In this document: piece by piece, positions 62,101 through 64,000 of the stretch
How positions within the stretch are numbered: position 1 is the stretch's first letter
How the letters are laid out: each line of letters opens with the position of its first letter
Origin: Pogonophryne albipinna
Lineage: Eukaryota; Chordata; Actinopteri; Perciformes; Artedidraconidae
Direction: 5' to 3'
Assembly: GCA_028583405.1 (NCBI GenBank)
Contig: CM053246.1
Coordinates: 3,592,570 to 3,656,569, forward strand
DNA: 64,000 nucleotides
Position numbers and translations under genes: made by a program
The notes under the pieces: model-generated
Seen by the model: only the letters and a program-made list of their open reading frames with translations
The model's database searches: none
What the model was told of the DNA's origin: nothing

Positions 62101-64000
62101 CAGGTGGAACTAAAGTCTGATTTAACACTTGATTATATTTCACATCATTCATCCAGATCTGTAAAGTAACTAAAGGTATTCAATACATGTAGTGGAGTAG
62201 AAGTACACCATTAACCTCTGACTTATGTTTACTGCCAACCTAAAAGTGCCTCAGAAATAGTAATCCATAATGTATTGAAAAGTTATTTGGCTCAGCCAGG
62301 TTATATGGGATGCCCAGTCTACGTACAGATGGGTCACTCATTTTGAAATATTAAACTTAGTTTTCTTTTCTTTAATTTTTCATCCTCAAGTAGAAGGCTA
62401 TTATGAAACACACATTTGGTTTTGTATAGCATAAAGAACATCTGATTTAATGTGAGGTACGGAAAATAATCATTTGAGTATAAGTATGTGTATATAAATA
62501 TGTAATTTACAACAGCTGTAAGATGCTTGAAAATGCACCTTGAAAATGCTTGAAAAGTGCTTGAATTTGACTTTGGAAAAGGTGTAAGAACCCTGAGTGG
62601 TGTTCCAGGCGGGATTTGAACTCGCAACCTTCCGATCATCAACCCACCTCACTATCCATTGGACCACAAAAAAAAAAAAAATGAGATCCATTTGTGGCGG
62701 ACGATATTTAATTGTGGCGTCCCGCCACAAATAAATCAATGTATGGGAAACACTGGGTTAACCCTTCTGATGTGTGTGTGATCATACAAGCGTGATATAA
62801 AACAACGTATATGACCCTCTTAAAGGGCTTTCATTTTGAAATCCCTCTTTAGAATGTGCTGATATTTTGAGTGACACTATGAGATATCCGCTATAATTTT
62901 AAAGTCAATTTGGTCTTGGAAATGTATTTTTTATTATTATTATTATCACTTTGTATATATTTAAATATTTATTTTTTGACTCTTTTTTTTCGTTTTCGTT
63001 TTCCACTTCCAATGGTCAATTTGAAATCAGTATTTCAACATTCTTAATGGGTTGGCATCTTAAAGAATAGTGAGAATATATGTACATTTACATATGCAGC
63101 AGAACATTGAATATATTGTATATATATTGCCAATATCTAACATTTATTAGTCCTTCCAAAGCTTTGGCACATGTGTCCAAATCTGGTTCCTGTGCTAAAT
63201 GAAGGTCTCCCTGTGTTCAGGCTAACATCACTGAGGTCGAGGTGTCCATTCCCTCCAAGCTGCACAACTCCTTGATTGGGTCGAAGGGCCGCTTTGTGCG
63301 CTCCATCATGGAGGAGTGTGGCGGTGTGCACATCCACTTTCCCACCGAGGGCTCAGGGATTGATAAGGTCACCATCAGAGGACCTGTAGAAGAGGTGGAG
63401 AAAGCCAAGCAGCAACTGCTGGCCTTGGCAGAGGAGAAGGTTTGTAAAAATGTCTGAAGATAAACATTTAAACTTCTGATGACCTTGCTAAACGTGCACT
63501 ACAGGAGGGGTGAAACGAGCTGCTGCTGTGCTTTATGGGTGCTACATAACTACATGCTAAGAACCGCTTTCACTCTCCTGTCAGCTTTAAAATGAAAATG
63601 GCAAGCTGGTGCAACGTTGTCAGAAATGAAGGTTGCAATTAGTTTTGCTCCCTAAAGATTAACTCATGTTAAGCGCATGAGCATGAAGGAATTTCCCCAT
63701 CCGGTCTAACTTGGCAGTTAATACAATTTTCATTTTGAGCTGACCTCATAATTGAGGTTGAATTGTGAAAAATGATTGTCTTAGAAATACAATTTTTTTT
63801 TAATGTTCTCCCTCAGCAAACGAAGAGTCACACTGCGGAGCTGCGTGCGAAGCCGGAATACCACAAGTTCCTCATAGGGAAAGGGGGTGGAAACATCCGT
63901 AAGGTTCGAGACAGCACCGGGGCCAGGATCATTTTCCCCACCATGGAGGACAAAGACCAGGAGCTCATCACTGTGGTCGGCACCGAAGAAGCCGTGCGGG
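29505..64000 (+). CDS. hdlbp: hdlbp (vigilin), coding region up to KH9 (overview; 3' end outside the window)
   Basis: Vigilin is a cytoplasmic and ER-associated RNA-binding scaffold made almost wholly of KH domains. It binds mRNAs and tRNAs and affects translation, mRNA stability and lipoprotein output (family knowledge). Sixteen coding exons give 787 continuous codons: an N-terminal region (1-81), a degenerate KH-like unit without GXXG (82-153), then KH1 (154-222), KH2 (223-294), KH3 (295-363), KH4 (364-434), KH5 (435-507), KH6 (508-580), KH7 (581-653), KH8 (654-726) and the start of KH9 (727-787). GXXG loops seen are GKNG, GPKG, GKKG, GKGG, GQKG, GKGG, GSKG and GKGG; KH2 has the divergent GPYN known in vigilins. 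Human vigilin is about 1,270 residues, so roughly 480 residues lie downstream. All introns are phase 0 except those after exons 2 and 10 (phase 1). Teleosts often keep two copies; which one this is cannot be decided here. Confidence 0.96.
29667..29833 (+). CDS. hdlbp: hdlbp exon 3
   Basis: It follows acceptor TTTGAACAG and ends at donor GTAGAA (29834). It encodes residues 26-81, including the vigilin-specific [16 protein letters not shown] and [13 protein letters not shown]. The following intron is 20.9 kb. Confidence 0.95.
29975..31095. mobile_element. TTAA-site element, long copy
   Basis: The ends are AGGTGGGGTAGGTAAGTTT and its inverse, flanked by TTAA at 29971-29974 and 31096-31099. Next to the ends lies a CGGCTCGAGTGCACTA / TCGAGCCGGTTTCTCAAAC motif. 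It contains a separate TA-site MITE (30217-30630). A shorter relative lies at 31523-31877. It is Kolobok- or piggyBac-like by target site; no transposase was seen. Confidence 0.75.
30217..30630. mobile_element. TA-site MITE with about 90-bp inverted ends
   Basis: The ends are TGGGGGTTATTCCCTATC and the inverse, with TA on both sides (30215-30216, 30631-30632). The arms run through GAGCGTGGTATTTAAATTTG and stay paired for about 90 bp. It is nested in the TTAA element. The TA target suggests a Tc1/mariner-type origin. Confidence 0.7.
31523..31877. mobile_element. TTAA-site element, short copy (355 bp)
   Basis: It has the same ends as the element at 29975-31095, flanked by TTAA at 31519-31522 and 31878-31881. 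The interior is a shortened version with the CACGAGCCGGTTTCTCAAAC motif. Confidence 0.8.
32135..32977. mobile_element. TA-site DNA element with TGTGACC ends
   Basis: The inverted ends TGTGACCTGCTCTATCGAAA and the complement of TGTGACCCGCTCTATCGAAA continue as ATCAGTCG. TA flanks both sides (32133-32134, 32978-32979). A block around TATTCTGAAAGCCAAGACTT occurs twice inside (about 32624 and 32838). A truncated relative is at 60768-61050. Confidence 0.7.
33118..33185 (+). repeat. tRNA-derived SINE head fragment
   Basis: GTGGCTCTGTGTTACTGC resembles an A box. It is followed by TGGTCTCTCAATTATAAGG and GCAGGTTCCATTCC, which resembles a B box (GGTTCGANTCC). No body or tail is clear. Confidence 0.45.
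33830..34990. mobile_element. non-autonomous hAT A (1,161 bp)
   Basis: The ends are CAGTGGTTCTCAAACTTTTT and the complement of CAGTGGTTCTCAAAT. The TSD is CTCTATAC (33822-33829) and CTCGATAC (34991-34998). Subterminal GTACCCCCT words occur at both ends. Confidence 0.85.
34999..37340. mobile_element. non-autonomous hAT B, interrupted by hAT C
   Basis: The ends are TAGTGATCGACCGATA and the complement of TAGGGGTCGGCC, with CCGATA-rich subterminal sequence. The left flank is CTCGATAC (34991-34998, shared with hAT A) and the right flank is CTCTATAC (37341-37348). Without its insert it is about 1,034 bp. Confidence 0.8.
35272..36571. mobile_element. non-autonomous hAT C (1,300 bp), inside hAT B
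   Basis: The exact 8-bp TSD is AGTTAGAG (35264-35271, 36572-36579). The ends are CAGGGGTCTCCAACCTTTC and the complement of CAGGGCTCTCCAACACGTCG, with GAGCTACTT / AGCTCGC words next to them. Confidence 0.88.
37754..40152 (-). pseudogene. decayed BEL/Pao retroelement (gag zinc knuckles, protease, partial RT)
   Basis: Read on the minus strand from high to low coordinate: C2HC-like zinc knuckles ([14 protein letters not shown]; a second Cys-rich block near 39840-39900), an aspartic-protease region with [11 protein letters not shown] (about 39620), protease-RT linker sequence, the RT start, and RT blocks [12 protein letters not shown] and [10 protein letters not shown] (about 37800-37930). The RT stops before its catalytic aspartate box, frames shift repeatedly and a TIR element interrupts the protease. 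No LTR was identified. It is non-functional. Confidence 0.8.
38867..39545. mobile_element. TIR element inserted in the BEL/Pao protease
   Basis: The ends are TAGCCGCGTTCACACAGCAG and, inverted, TAGGCGCATTCACACTGCAG, running on to GTACTTTTCCCAC. The flanking protease codons rejoin if the element is removed, so any TSD is only 2-3 bp (TA or TAT). A perfect 21-bp hairpin sits at its centre (39218-39264). The superfamily is not certain. Confidence 0.7.
40153..41107. other. intron sequence between the BEL remnant and the hAT BED exon
   Basis: It contains a run of about 18 C (40207-40227) and a short inverted GC-rich motif near 40165-40195 (CCCGTGCGGG, GGCACGGGG). It is probably 5' sequence of the hAT below; its left end was not found. 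Confidence 0.35.
41108..41152. repeat. (AC)n microsatellite
   Basis: Simple (AC)n of about 45 bp lies directly before the BED-finger ATG, with impure CA repeats from about 41038. Confidence 0.9.
41153..44590 (+). pseudogene. hAT transposase N-terminus (BED finger) split by a LINE
   Basis: The ATG at 41153 opens [11 protein letters not shown] and continues [14 protein letters not shown] to [10 protein letters not shown], the first Cys pair of a BED zinc finger. After the inserted LINE the coding sequence resumes at about 44402 with [16 protein letters not shown], which supplies the His pair. It goes on to about 44590 (SQLKRLFAE) and is then lost. The catalytic part is absent. A (CA)n precedes the ATG. 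Confidence 0.75.
41297..44400 (-). mobile_element. L2-like LINE, 5'-truncated (endonuclease + RT)
   Basis: On the minus strand: the C-terminal half of an APE endonuclease (GDFNIHVD near 44350, SDHFLVTF near 44150), then a full RT with [44 protein letters not shown] and catalytic [10 protein letters not shown] (about 42740). The C-terminal domain ends ...LFDKAYS near 41911. The 3' UTR (41910-41300) ends in the ATAGCCCAATATCAC tail and an ATTGATTGATT tract. Two frameshifts (about 43600 and 42520) disable it. The YADDTQLY type points to L2 or a near clade. Confidence 0.85.
44654..44960. repeat. three copies of ACTGCCAAAAGAGTGTAGTT
   Basis: The motif recurs at about 44654, 44691 and 44932 with one or two changes. 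The last two flank a possible solo LTR, and the first two are in tandem. Confidence 0.7.
44728..44929 (+). mobile_element. possible 202-bp solo LTR
   Basis: It starts TGTGGTG and ends CACCACA, with ACAC on both sides (44724-44727, 44930-44933). It contains AAATAAAAG near 44870, usable as a poly(A) signal. Size, ends and TSD suit a solo LTR of a Gypsy- or BEL-type element, but no internal region supports it. Confidence 0.5.
45000..45140. repeat. retroposon 3' tail, copy 1
   Basis: TTTATTGTTATTGCACAGAT followed by ACAGGTACTGAGACAACGAA is a common fish retroposon tail. A near-identical copy lies at 47046-47183 and an eroded one near 50388-50470. Confidence 0.65.
45420..46336. mobile_element. 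non-autonomous hAT E, inside hAT D
   Basis: The exact 8-bp TSD is CTTCTAGG (45412-45419, 46337-46344). The ends are CAGGGTTGGGAGGGTTACTT and the complement of CAGGGTTGGGTTGTAACGGA. Confidence 0.88.
45630..45815 (+). mobile_element. LINE 3'-end fragment inside hAT E
   Basis: A coding scrap reads [17 protein letters not shown], a typical L2/CR1-type RT C-terminal piece. It is followed by AAGGTGTCCTTGGGTGCTTT and AAAGGCGCCCCTAAATAGAA, then an ATTATT tail, all on the plus strand. Confidence 0.6.
46725..47183. repeat. retroposon tails (two types)
   Basis: TTTATTAGTCCCCGAGGGGA near 46741 is one widespread fish retroposon end. 47046-47183 repeats the 45000-45140 sequence almost base for base. Confidence 0.55.
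47400..47570. mobile_element. hAT-like fragment (TTTTCGTTGACGAAATTAAC type)
   Basis: The right end is GTTGACGAAATTAACACTGG, a well-known fish hAT terminus, with repeated TCGTCA / TTTTCGTT words inside. The left end and TSD were not found. Confidence 0.45.
47800..49111. mobile_element. piggyBac-like non-autonomous element
   Basis: The ends are CCCTTTGGAGTC and its perfect inverse, flanked by TTAA (47796-47799, 49112-49115). CCCTTT ends at TTAA sites are the piggyBac hallmark. No transposase is present. It contains a tandem duplication of about 215 bp (48586-49020). Confidence 0.8.
48586..49020. repeat. two tandem copies of an about 215-bp unit
   Basis: Both copies start ACATCCTGTTGAGCAG and end near TTTCGACAGAAA; they differ at scattered sites. 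Confidence 0.85.
49440..50204. mobile_element. two direct copies of an unclassified element
   Basis: The second copy (49821-50204) has perfect 20-bp inverted ends, GGGTGTTTCTCAATGTCGAG. The first (about 49440-49820) shares its body (AAATCCCCACAATGCTTTGC, GCGAGACATTTCGAGGCTGC) but is cut where the second begins. No clear TSD was seen. Confidence 0.6.
50205..50722. other. end of hdlbp intron 3
   Basis: An eroded retroposon tail lies near 50388-50470 and a run of about 22 T near 50493-50514. Otherwise nothing was recognised before the exon 4 acceptor. Confidence 0.4.
50723..50938 (+). CDS. hdlbp: hdlbp exon 4: degenerate KH-like unit
   Basis: This exon has 216 nt (72 codons, residues 82-153), with acceptor CCACTAG and donor GTCAAG (50939), a weaker but valid GT site. 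It includes [20 protein letters not shown] and [20 protein letters not shown]. The unit has the KH length and spacing but no GXXG loop, as known for the first vigilin repeat. Confidence 0.95.
51029..51235 (+). CDS. hdlbp: hdlbp exon 5: KH1
   Basis: This exon has 207 nt (residues 154-222), between acceptor CTAACAG and donor GTAATG. One exon holds one whole KH domain, with loop GKNG in [13 protein letters not shown]. Confidence 0.95.
51325..51540 (+). CDS. hdlbp: hdlbp exon 6: KH2 with divergent GPYN loop
   Basis: This exon has 216 nt (residues 223-294), between acceptor CTTACAG and donor GTAAGC. The canonical GXXG is replaced by GPYN ([15 protein letters not shown]), a feature shared with other vigilins, so nucleic-acid contact by this domain is probably altered. 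Confidence 0.95.
51541..52006. other. hdlbp intron 6, first part
   Basis: Nothing was recognised apart from general intronic sequence. Confidence 0.4.
52011..52809. mobile_element. TTAA-site DNA element (copy 2)
   Basis: The ends are AGGTCCCATGTCAAGGCC and the inverse of AGGTCCCATGTCATGC, with intact TTAA on both sides (52007-52010, 52810-52813). It is colinear with 24568-25405 but lacks the giant (GT)n and keeps extra unique sequence there. A run of 15 C lies near 52180. Confidence 0.8.
52960..54540 (-). pseudogene. decayed gene of an unidentified, transposon-like family
   Basis: On the minus strand there is an acidic stretch ([19 protein letters not shown], about 54330-54400). Then, beyond an inserted hAT, come a basic block [19 protein letters not shown] (about 53670), a Cys pair ([10 protein letters not shown]) and a second frame with [13 protein letters not shown] and [12 protein letters not shown] (about 53110-53200). 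Stops and shifts break it. The architecture resembles intron-poor multicopy genes common in fish and arthropod genomes that are probably transposon-borne. I cannot name the family. Confidence 0.45.
53744..54257. mobile_element. non-autonomous hAT, 514 bp
   Basis: The exact 8-bp TSD is CTCTAGAT (53736-53743, 54258-54265). The ends are CAGGGGTGTCAAACTCAAGG and the perfect inverse of CAGGGGTGTCAAACTCAAT. Confidence 0.92.
54541..55369. other. hdlbp intron 6; hairpin cluster, no gene
   Basis: A retroposon-tail-like segment lies near 54808-54940 (CTTTACTGTCCCAGAGGGAAA, then TAGCTACAGTAACTATAC repeats). It is followed by several inverted ATGGCCTAAGTCAC motifs at 55076-55290. Confidence 0.45.
55076..55113. 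repeat. perfect 15-bp hairpin
   Basis: AATGGCCTAAGTCAC pairs with GTGACTTAGGCCATT across an 8-nt loop. Related half-sites recur at about 55130, 55155 and 55279. Confidence 0.85.
55370..55455. mobile_element. hAT end fragment
   Basis: TTTTAATCGATTAAGTCGAT and TAGTTGTTGCACCCAT resemble the common fish hAT terminus that reads GGGTGCAACAACTAATCGA on the other strand. No partner end was found. Confidence 0.4.
55526..56811 (+). mobile_element. hAT with a C-terminal transposase remnant
   Basis: The TSD is CTTAGTTA (55518-55525) and CTTAGTTT (56812-56819), one mismatch. The ends are TAGGGATGTAACGATATACC and the inverse of TAGGGATGTAACGATACC. At 56277-56400 the plus strand reads [19 protein letters not shown], the hAT C-terminal dimerisation motif. 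The rest of the transposase is lost. It contains a nested MITE (56010-56158). Confidence 0.88.
56010..56158. mobile_element. small MITE inside the hAT
   Basis: The inverted ends are GGTGTTATGCCGTG and the complement of GGTGTTATGCCGTGTTATGC, paired for about 23 bp. The flanks, AACTGTCAACGGGGGGGG and AGCCTCGCTGCGGGGAAAC, are adjacent without this insert at 28476-28516, which serves as an empty site. Confidence 0.65.
56820..57131. other. end of hdlbp intron 6
   Basis: Nothing was recognised except the T tract that serves the exon 7 acceptor. Confidence 0.4.
57140..57346 (+). CDS. hdlbp: hdlbp exon 7: KH3
   Basis: This exon has 207 nt (residues 295-363). The acceptor is TTATTGCAG behind a long T tract (57117-57133) and the donor is GTGTGG. 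The loop is GPKG ([15 protein letters not shown]). Confidence 0.95.
57437..57544 (+). CDS. hdlbp: hdlbp exon 8: KH4, first half
   Basis: This exon has 108 nt (residues 364-399), between acceptor TTTGCAG and donor GTATGT. It carries [17 protein letters not shown] and ends ...QQMPK; the domain continues in the next exon. Confidence 0.95.
57636..57740 (+). CDS. hdlbp: hdlbp exon 9: KH4, second half
   Basis: This exon has 105 nt (residues 400-434), from [16 protein letters not shown] to VADL. The acceptor is GATTTCAG and the donor GTAAGT. Confidence 0.95.
57890..58120 (+). mobile_element. tRNA-derived SINE
   Basis: A tRNA-like head has an A-box-like CTGGCTGCGAGGTTATG and a B-box-like GGGTTTGATACC. 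The body ends GGATAAAGCGCTATATGAGT and CAGTCCATTTACC. ATTTAAA occurs on both sides (57883-57889, 58121-58127) as a 7-bp TSD. Confidence 0.7.
58197..58275 (+). CDS. hdlbp: hdlbp exon 10: KH5, first part
   Basis: This exon has 79 nt (residues 435-460 plus one base; phase-1 donor GTAAGT at 58276), after acceptor CCTAAAAG. It carries [12 protein letters not shown]. The intron interrupts the codon just after the GXXG loop. Confidence 0.92.
58376..58515 (+). CDS. hdlbp: hdlbp exon 11: KH5, second part
   Basis: This exon has 140 nt (residues 461-507), between acceptor ATCCATAG and donor GTGAGA. It contains [13 protein letters not shown] and [20 protein letters not shown] sequence typical of vigilin KH5. 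Exons 10 and 11 together make 73 codons with no break. Confidence 0.94.
58516..58844. other. hdlbp intron 11
   Basis: A 329-bp ordinary intron; nothing was recognised. Confidence 0.5.
58845..58949 (+). CDS. hdlbp: hdlbp exon 12: KH6, first half
   Basis: This exon has 105 nt (residues 508-542), between acceptor CTCACAG and donor GTGAGT. The loop is GQKG ([16 protein letters not shown]); it ends ...DKFPE. Confidence 0.95.
59036..59149 (+). CDS. hdlbp: hdlbp exon 13: KH6, second half
   Basis: This exon has 114 nt (residues 543-580), from [20 protein letters not shown] to IVAEM. The acceptor is TTCCAG and the donor GTAAAT. Confidence 0.95.
59252..59338 (+). CDS. hdlbp: hdlbp exon 14: KH7, first half
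   Basis: This exon has 87 nt (residues 581-609), between acceptor TTTTGTCAG and donor GTACTG. It contains [15 protein letters not shown], with loop GKGG. Confidence 0.95.
59432..59563 (+). CDS. hdlbp: hdlbp exon 15: KH7, second half
   Basis: This exon has 132 nt (residues 610-653), from [19 protein letters not shown] to AIQKEL. The acceptor is TTTTCTAG and the donor GTAAGC. The next intron (3.66 kb) is filled by nested transposons. Confidence 0.95.
59781..59804. repeat. poly(C) run of 24
   Basis: An uninterrupted C24 is visible, with another C run about 40 bp upstream. Confidence 0.95.
60768..61050. mobile_element. truncated copy of the TGTGACC-ended element
   Basis: It is colinear with 32135-32660: TGTGACTTGCTCTATCGAAA, then TGTTATGCCTGCTGTGACGT, then TATTATGAAAGCCAATACTT. 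The right end is missing. Confidence 0.7.
61405..62215. mobile_element. hAT-family fragment expanded into a minisatellite
   Basis: It contains the ACTTGAGTAAAAGTA words seen in the hAT at 15344-15862 and GTAGTGGAGTAGAAGTAC near the right end. The ends are not clean. Confidence 0.5.
61427..61855. repeat. 33-bp minisatellite, about 13 copies
   Basis: The unit is TACTCAGATCTTGTACTTGA plus GTAAAAGTAGAAG, with one shortened copy near 61600. The array stays open in frame on both strands only because 33 is a multiple of three. Confidence 0.95.
62761..63220. other. end of hdlbp intron 15
   Basis: AT-rich intron with no element recognised. Confidence 0.45.
63221..63439 (+). CDS. hdlbp: hdlbp exon 16: KH8
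   Basis: This exon has 219 nt (residues 654-726), between acceptor GTGTTCAG and donor GTTTGT. One exon holds the whole domain. The loop is GSKG ([16 protein letters not shown]), followed by [11 protein letters not shown]. Confidence 0.95.
63440..63816. other. hdlbp intron 16
   Basis: A 377-bp ordinary intron; nothing was recognised. Confidence 0.5.
63817..64000 (+). CDS. hdlbp: hdlbp exon 17: KH9, cut by the window end
   Basis: The acceptor is CCCTCAG. It encodes residues 727-787 in frame to the last base, with [18 protein letters not shown] (loop GKGG) and ARIIFP. No donor is reached, so the exon continues past base 64000. Confidence 0.95.

Larger units (their letters stand above)
60037..62595 (+). 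mobile_element. hAT inside the SINE, with BED-type N-terminal remnant
   Basis: The ends are CAGGGTTCGTACGGGTGCTG and the inverse of CAGGGTTCTTACACC. AGTGGT flanks both sides (60031-60036, 62596-62601). Subterminal GCTTGAAATTG / GCTTGAATTTG words occur at both ends. At 60347-60450 the plus strand reads [18 protein letters not shown] and then [13 protein letters not shown] residues, a typical start of such transposases, with a stop. Confidence 0.7.
59930..62667 (-). mobile_element. tRNA-derived SINE, split in two
   Basis: The minus-strand head at 62602-62667 is a tRNA-like 66-73-mer: acceptor GTGGTCC pairs with GGAACAC at six of seven positions, and the B box is GAGTTCAAATCCC. The tail lies at 59930-60036 and carries, on the plus strand, ATTTAGGCATTTAGCAGACG, the common fish SINE end. 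The hAT at 60037-62595 separates the two parts. Confidence 0.65.
59691..62755. mobile_element. outer hAT-like element (5-bp TSD) in hdlbp intron 15
   Basis: The ends are CAGTGTTTCCCACAGAATTT and the inverse of CAGTGTTTCCCATACATTG; next to both ends stands a (T)TTGTGG / CCACAAAT motif. GGTTA flanks both sides (59686-59690, 62756-62760), as in hAT5-type elements, which make 5-bp TSDs. It contains 24-C and 11-C runs and a SINE with further insertions. Confidence 0.7.

Noticed and set aside
62602..62667. A genuine minus-strand tRNA gene
   Set aside because: The acceptor has a mismatch, the T stem has a mismatch, the arms are irregular and a SINE tail continues from it, so it is a SINE head.

Overview
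The window is a piece of a ray-finned fish genome, most likely an advanced (percomorph-type) teleost. Long introns with consensus splice sites, two conserved vertebrate genes, dense teleost-style hAT, TTAA-site and non-LTR elements, and long (GT)n tracts all point that way. There are no prokaryotic features.

Two protein-coding genes are present, both partial and arranged head to head. On the minus strand is the 5' end of farp2 (FERM, RhoGEF and pleckstrin domain protein 2): promoter near 16.4 kb, a non-coding first exon, the ATG exon (14923-15149) and one FERM exon (2583-2687). The rest lies beyond base 1. On the plus strand is hdlbp (vigilin, a multi-KH RNA-binding protein): a TATA/CCAAT/GC-box promoter and non-coding exon 1 near 22.5 kb, the ATG at 29505, and 16 coding exons up to base 64000, giving 787 codons through the ninth KH domain. 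The reading frame is intact across every splice junction. In human the order is HDLBP-SEPTIN2-FARP2; no septin exon is visible here between the two promoters.

Everything else is intron or intergenic DNA packed with mobile elements, many of which can be bounded to the base by target-site duplications (TSDs). 1315-2338: hAT. 5185-10825 (farp2 intron): a three-layer nest of a LINE, a second retroposon and a 3.3-kb element with 1-kb inverted arms. 15344-15862 and 17967-18751: hATs. 20022-22015: an unusual inverted-repeat element whose ends are built of a 20-bp satellite. 24568-25405 and 52011-52809: two copies of one TTAA element, one carrying an uninterrupted 295-bp (GT)n. 27863-28979: a long-TIR element. 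29834-50722 is a 20.9-kb hdlbp intron holding two related TTAA elements, a TA-site element, a cluster of three hATs (two of them at the same 8-bp target), a decayed BEL/Pao retroelement, an L2-like LINE that split a hAT BED-finger gene, a nested hAT pair and a piggyBac-like element. 53744-54257 and 55526-56811: hATs in intron 6. 59691-62755: a multi-level nest in intron 15.

No gene cluster, CRISPR array or operon exists here. The most unusual material is structural: satellite-ended and foldback elements, in-frame tandem expansion inside a reverse transcriptase, repeated use of one target site, and deep nesting that dates the insertions relative to each other.
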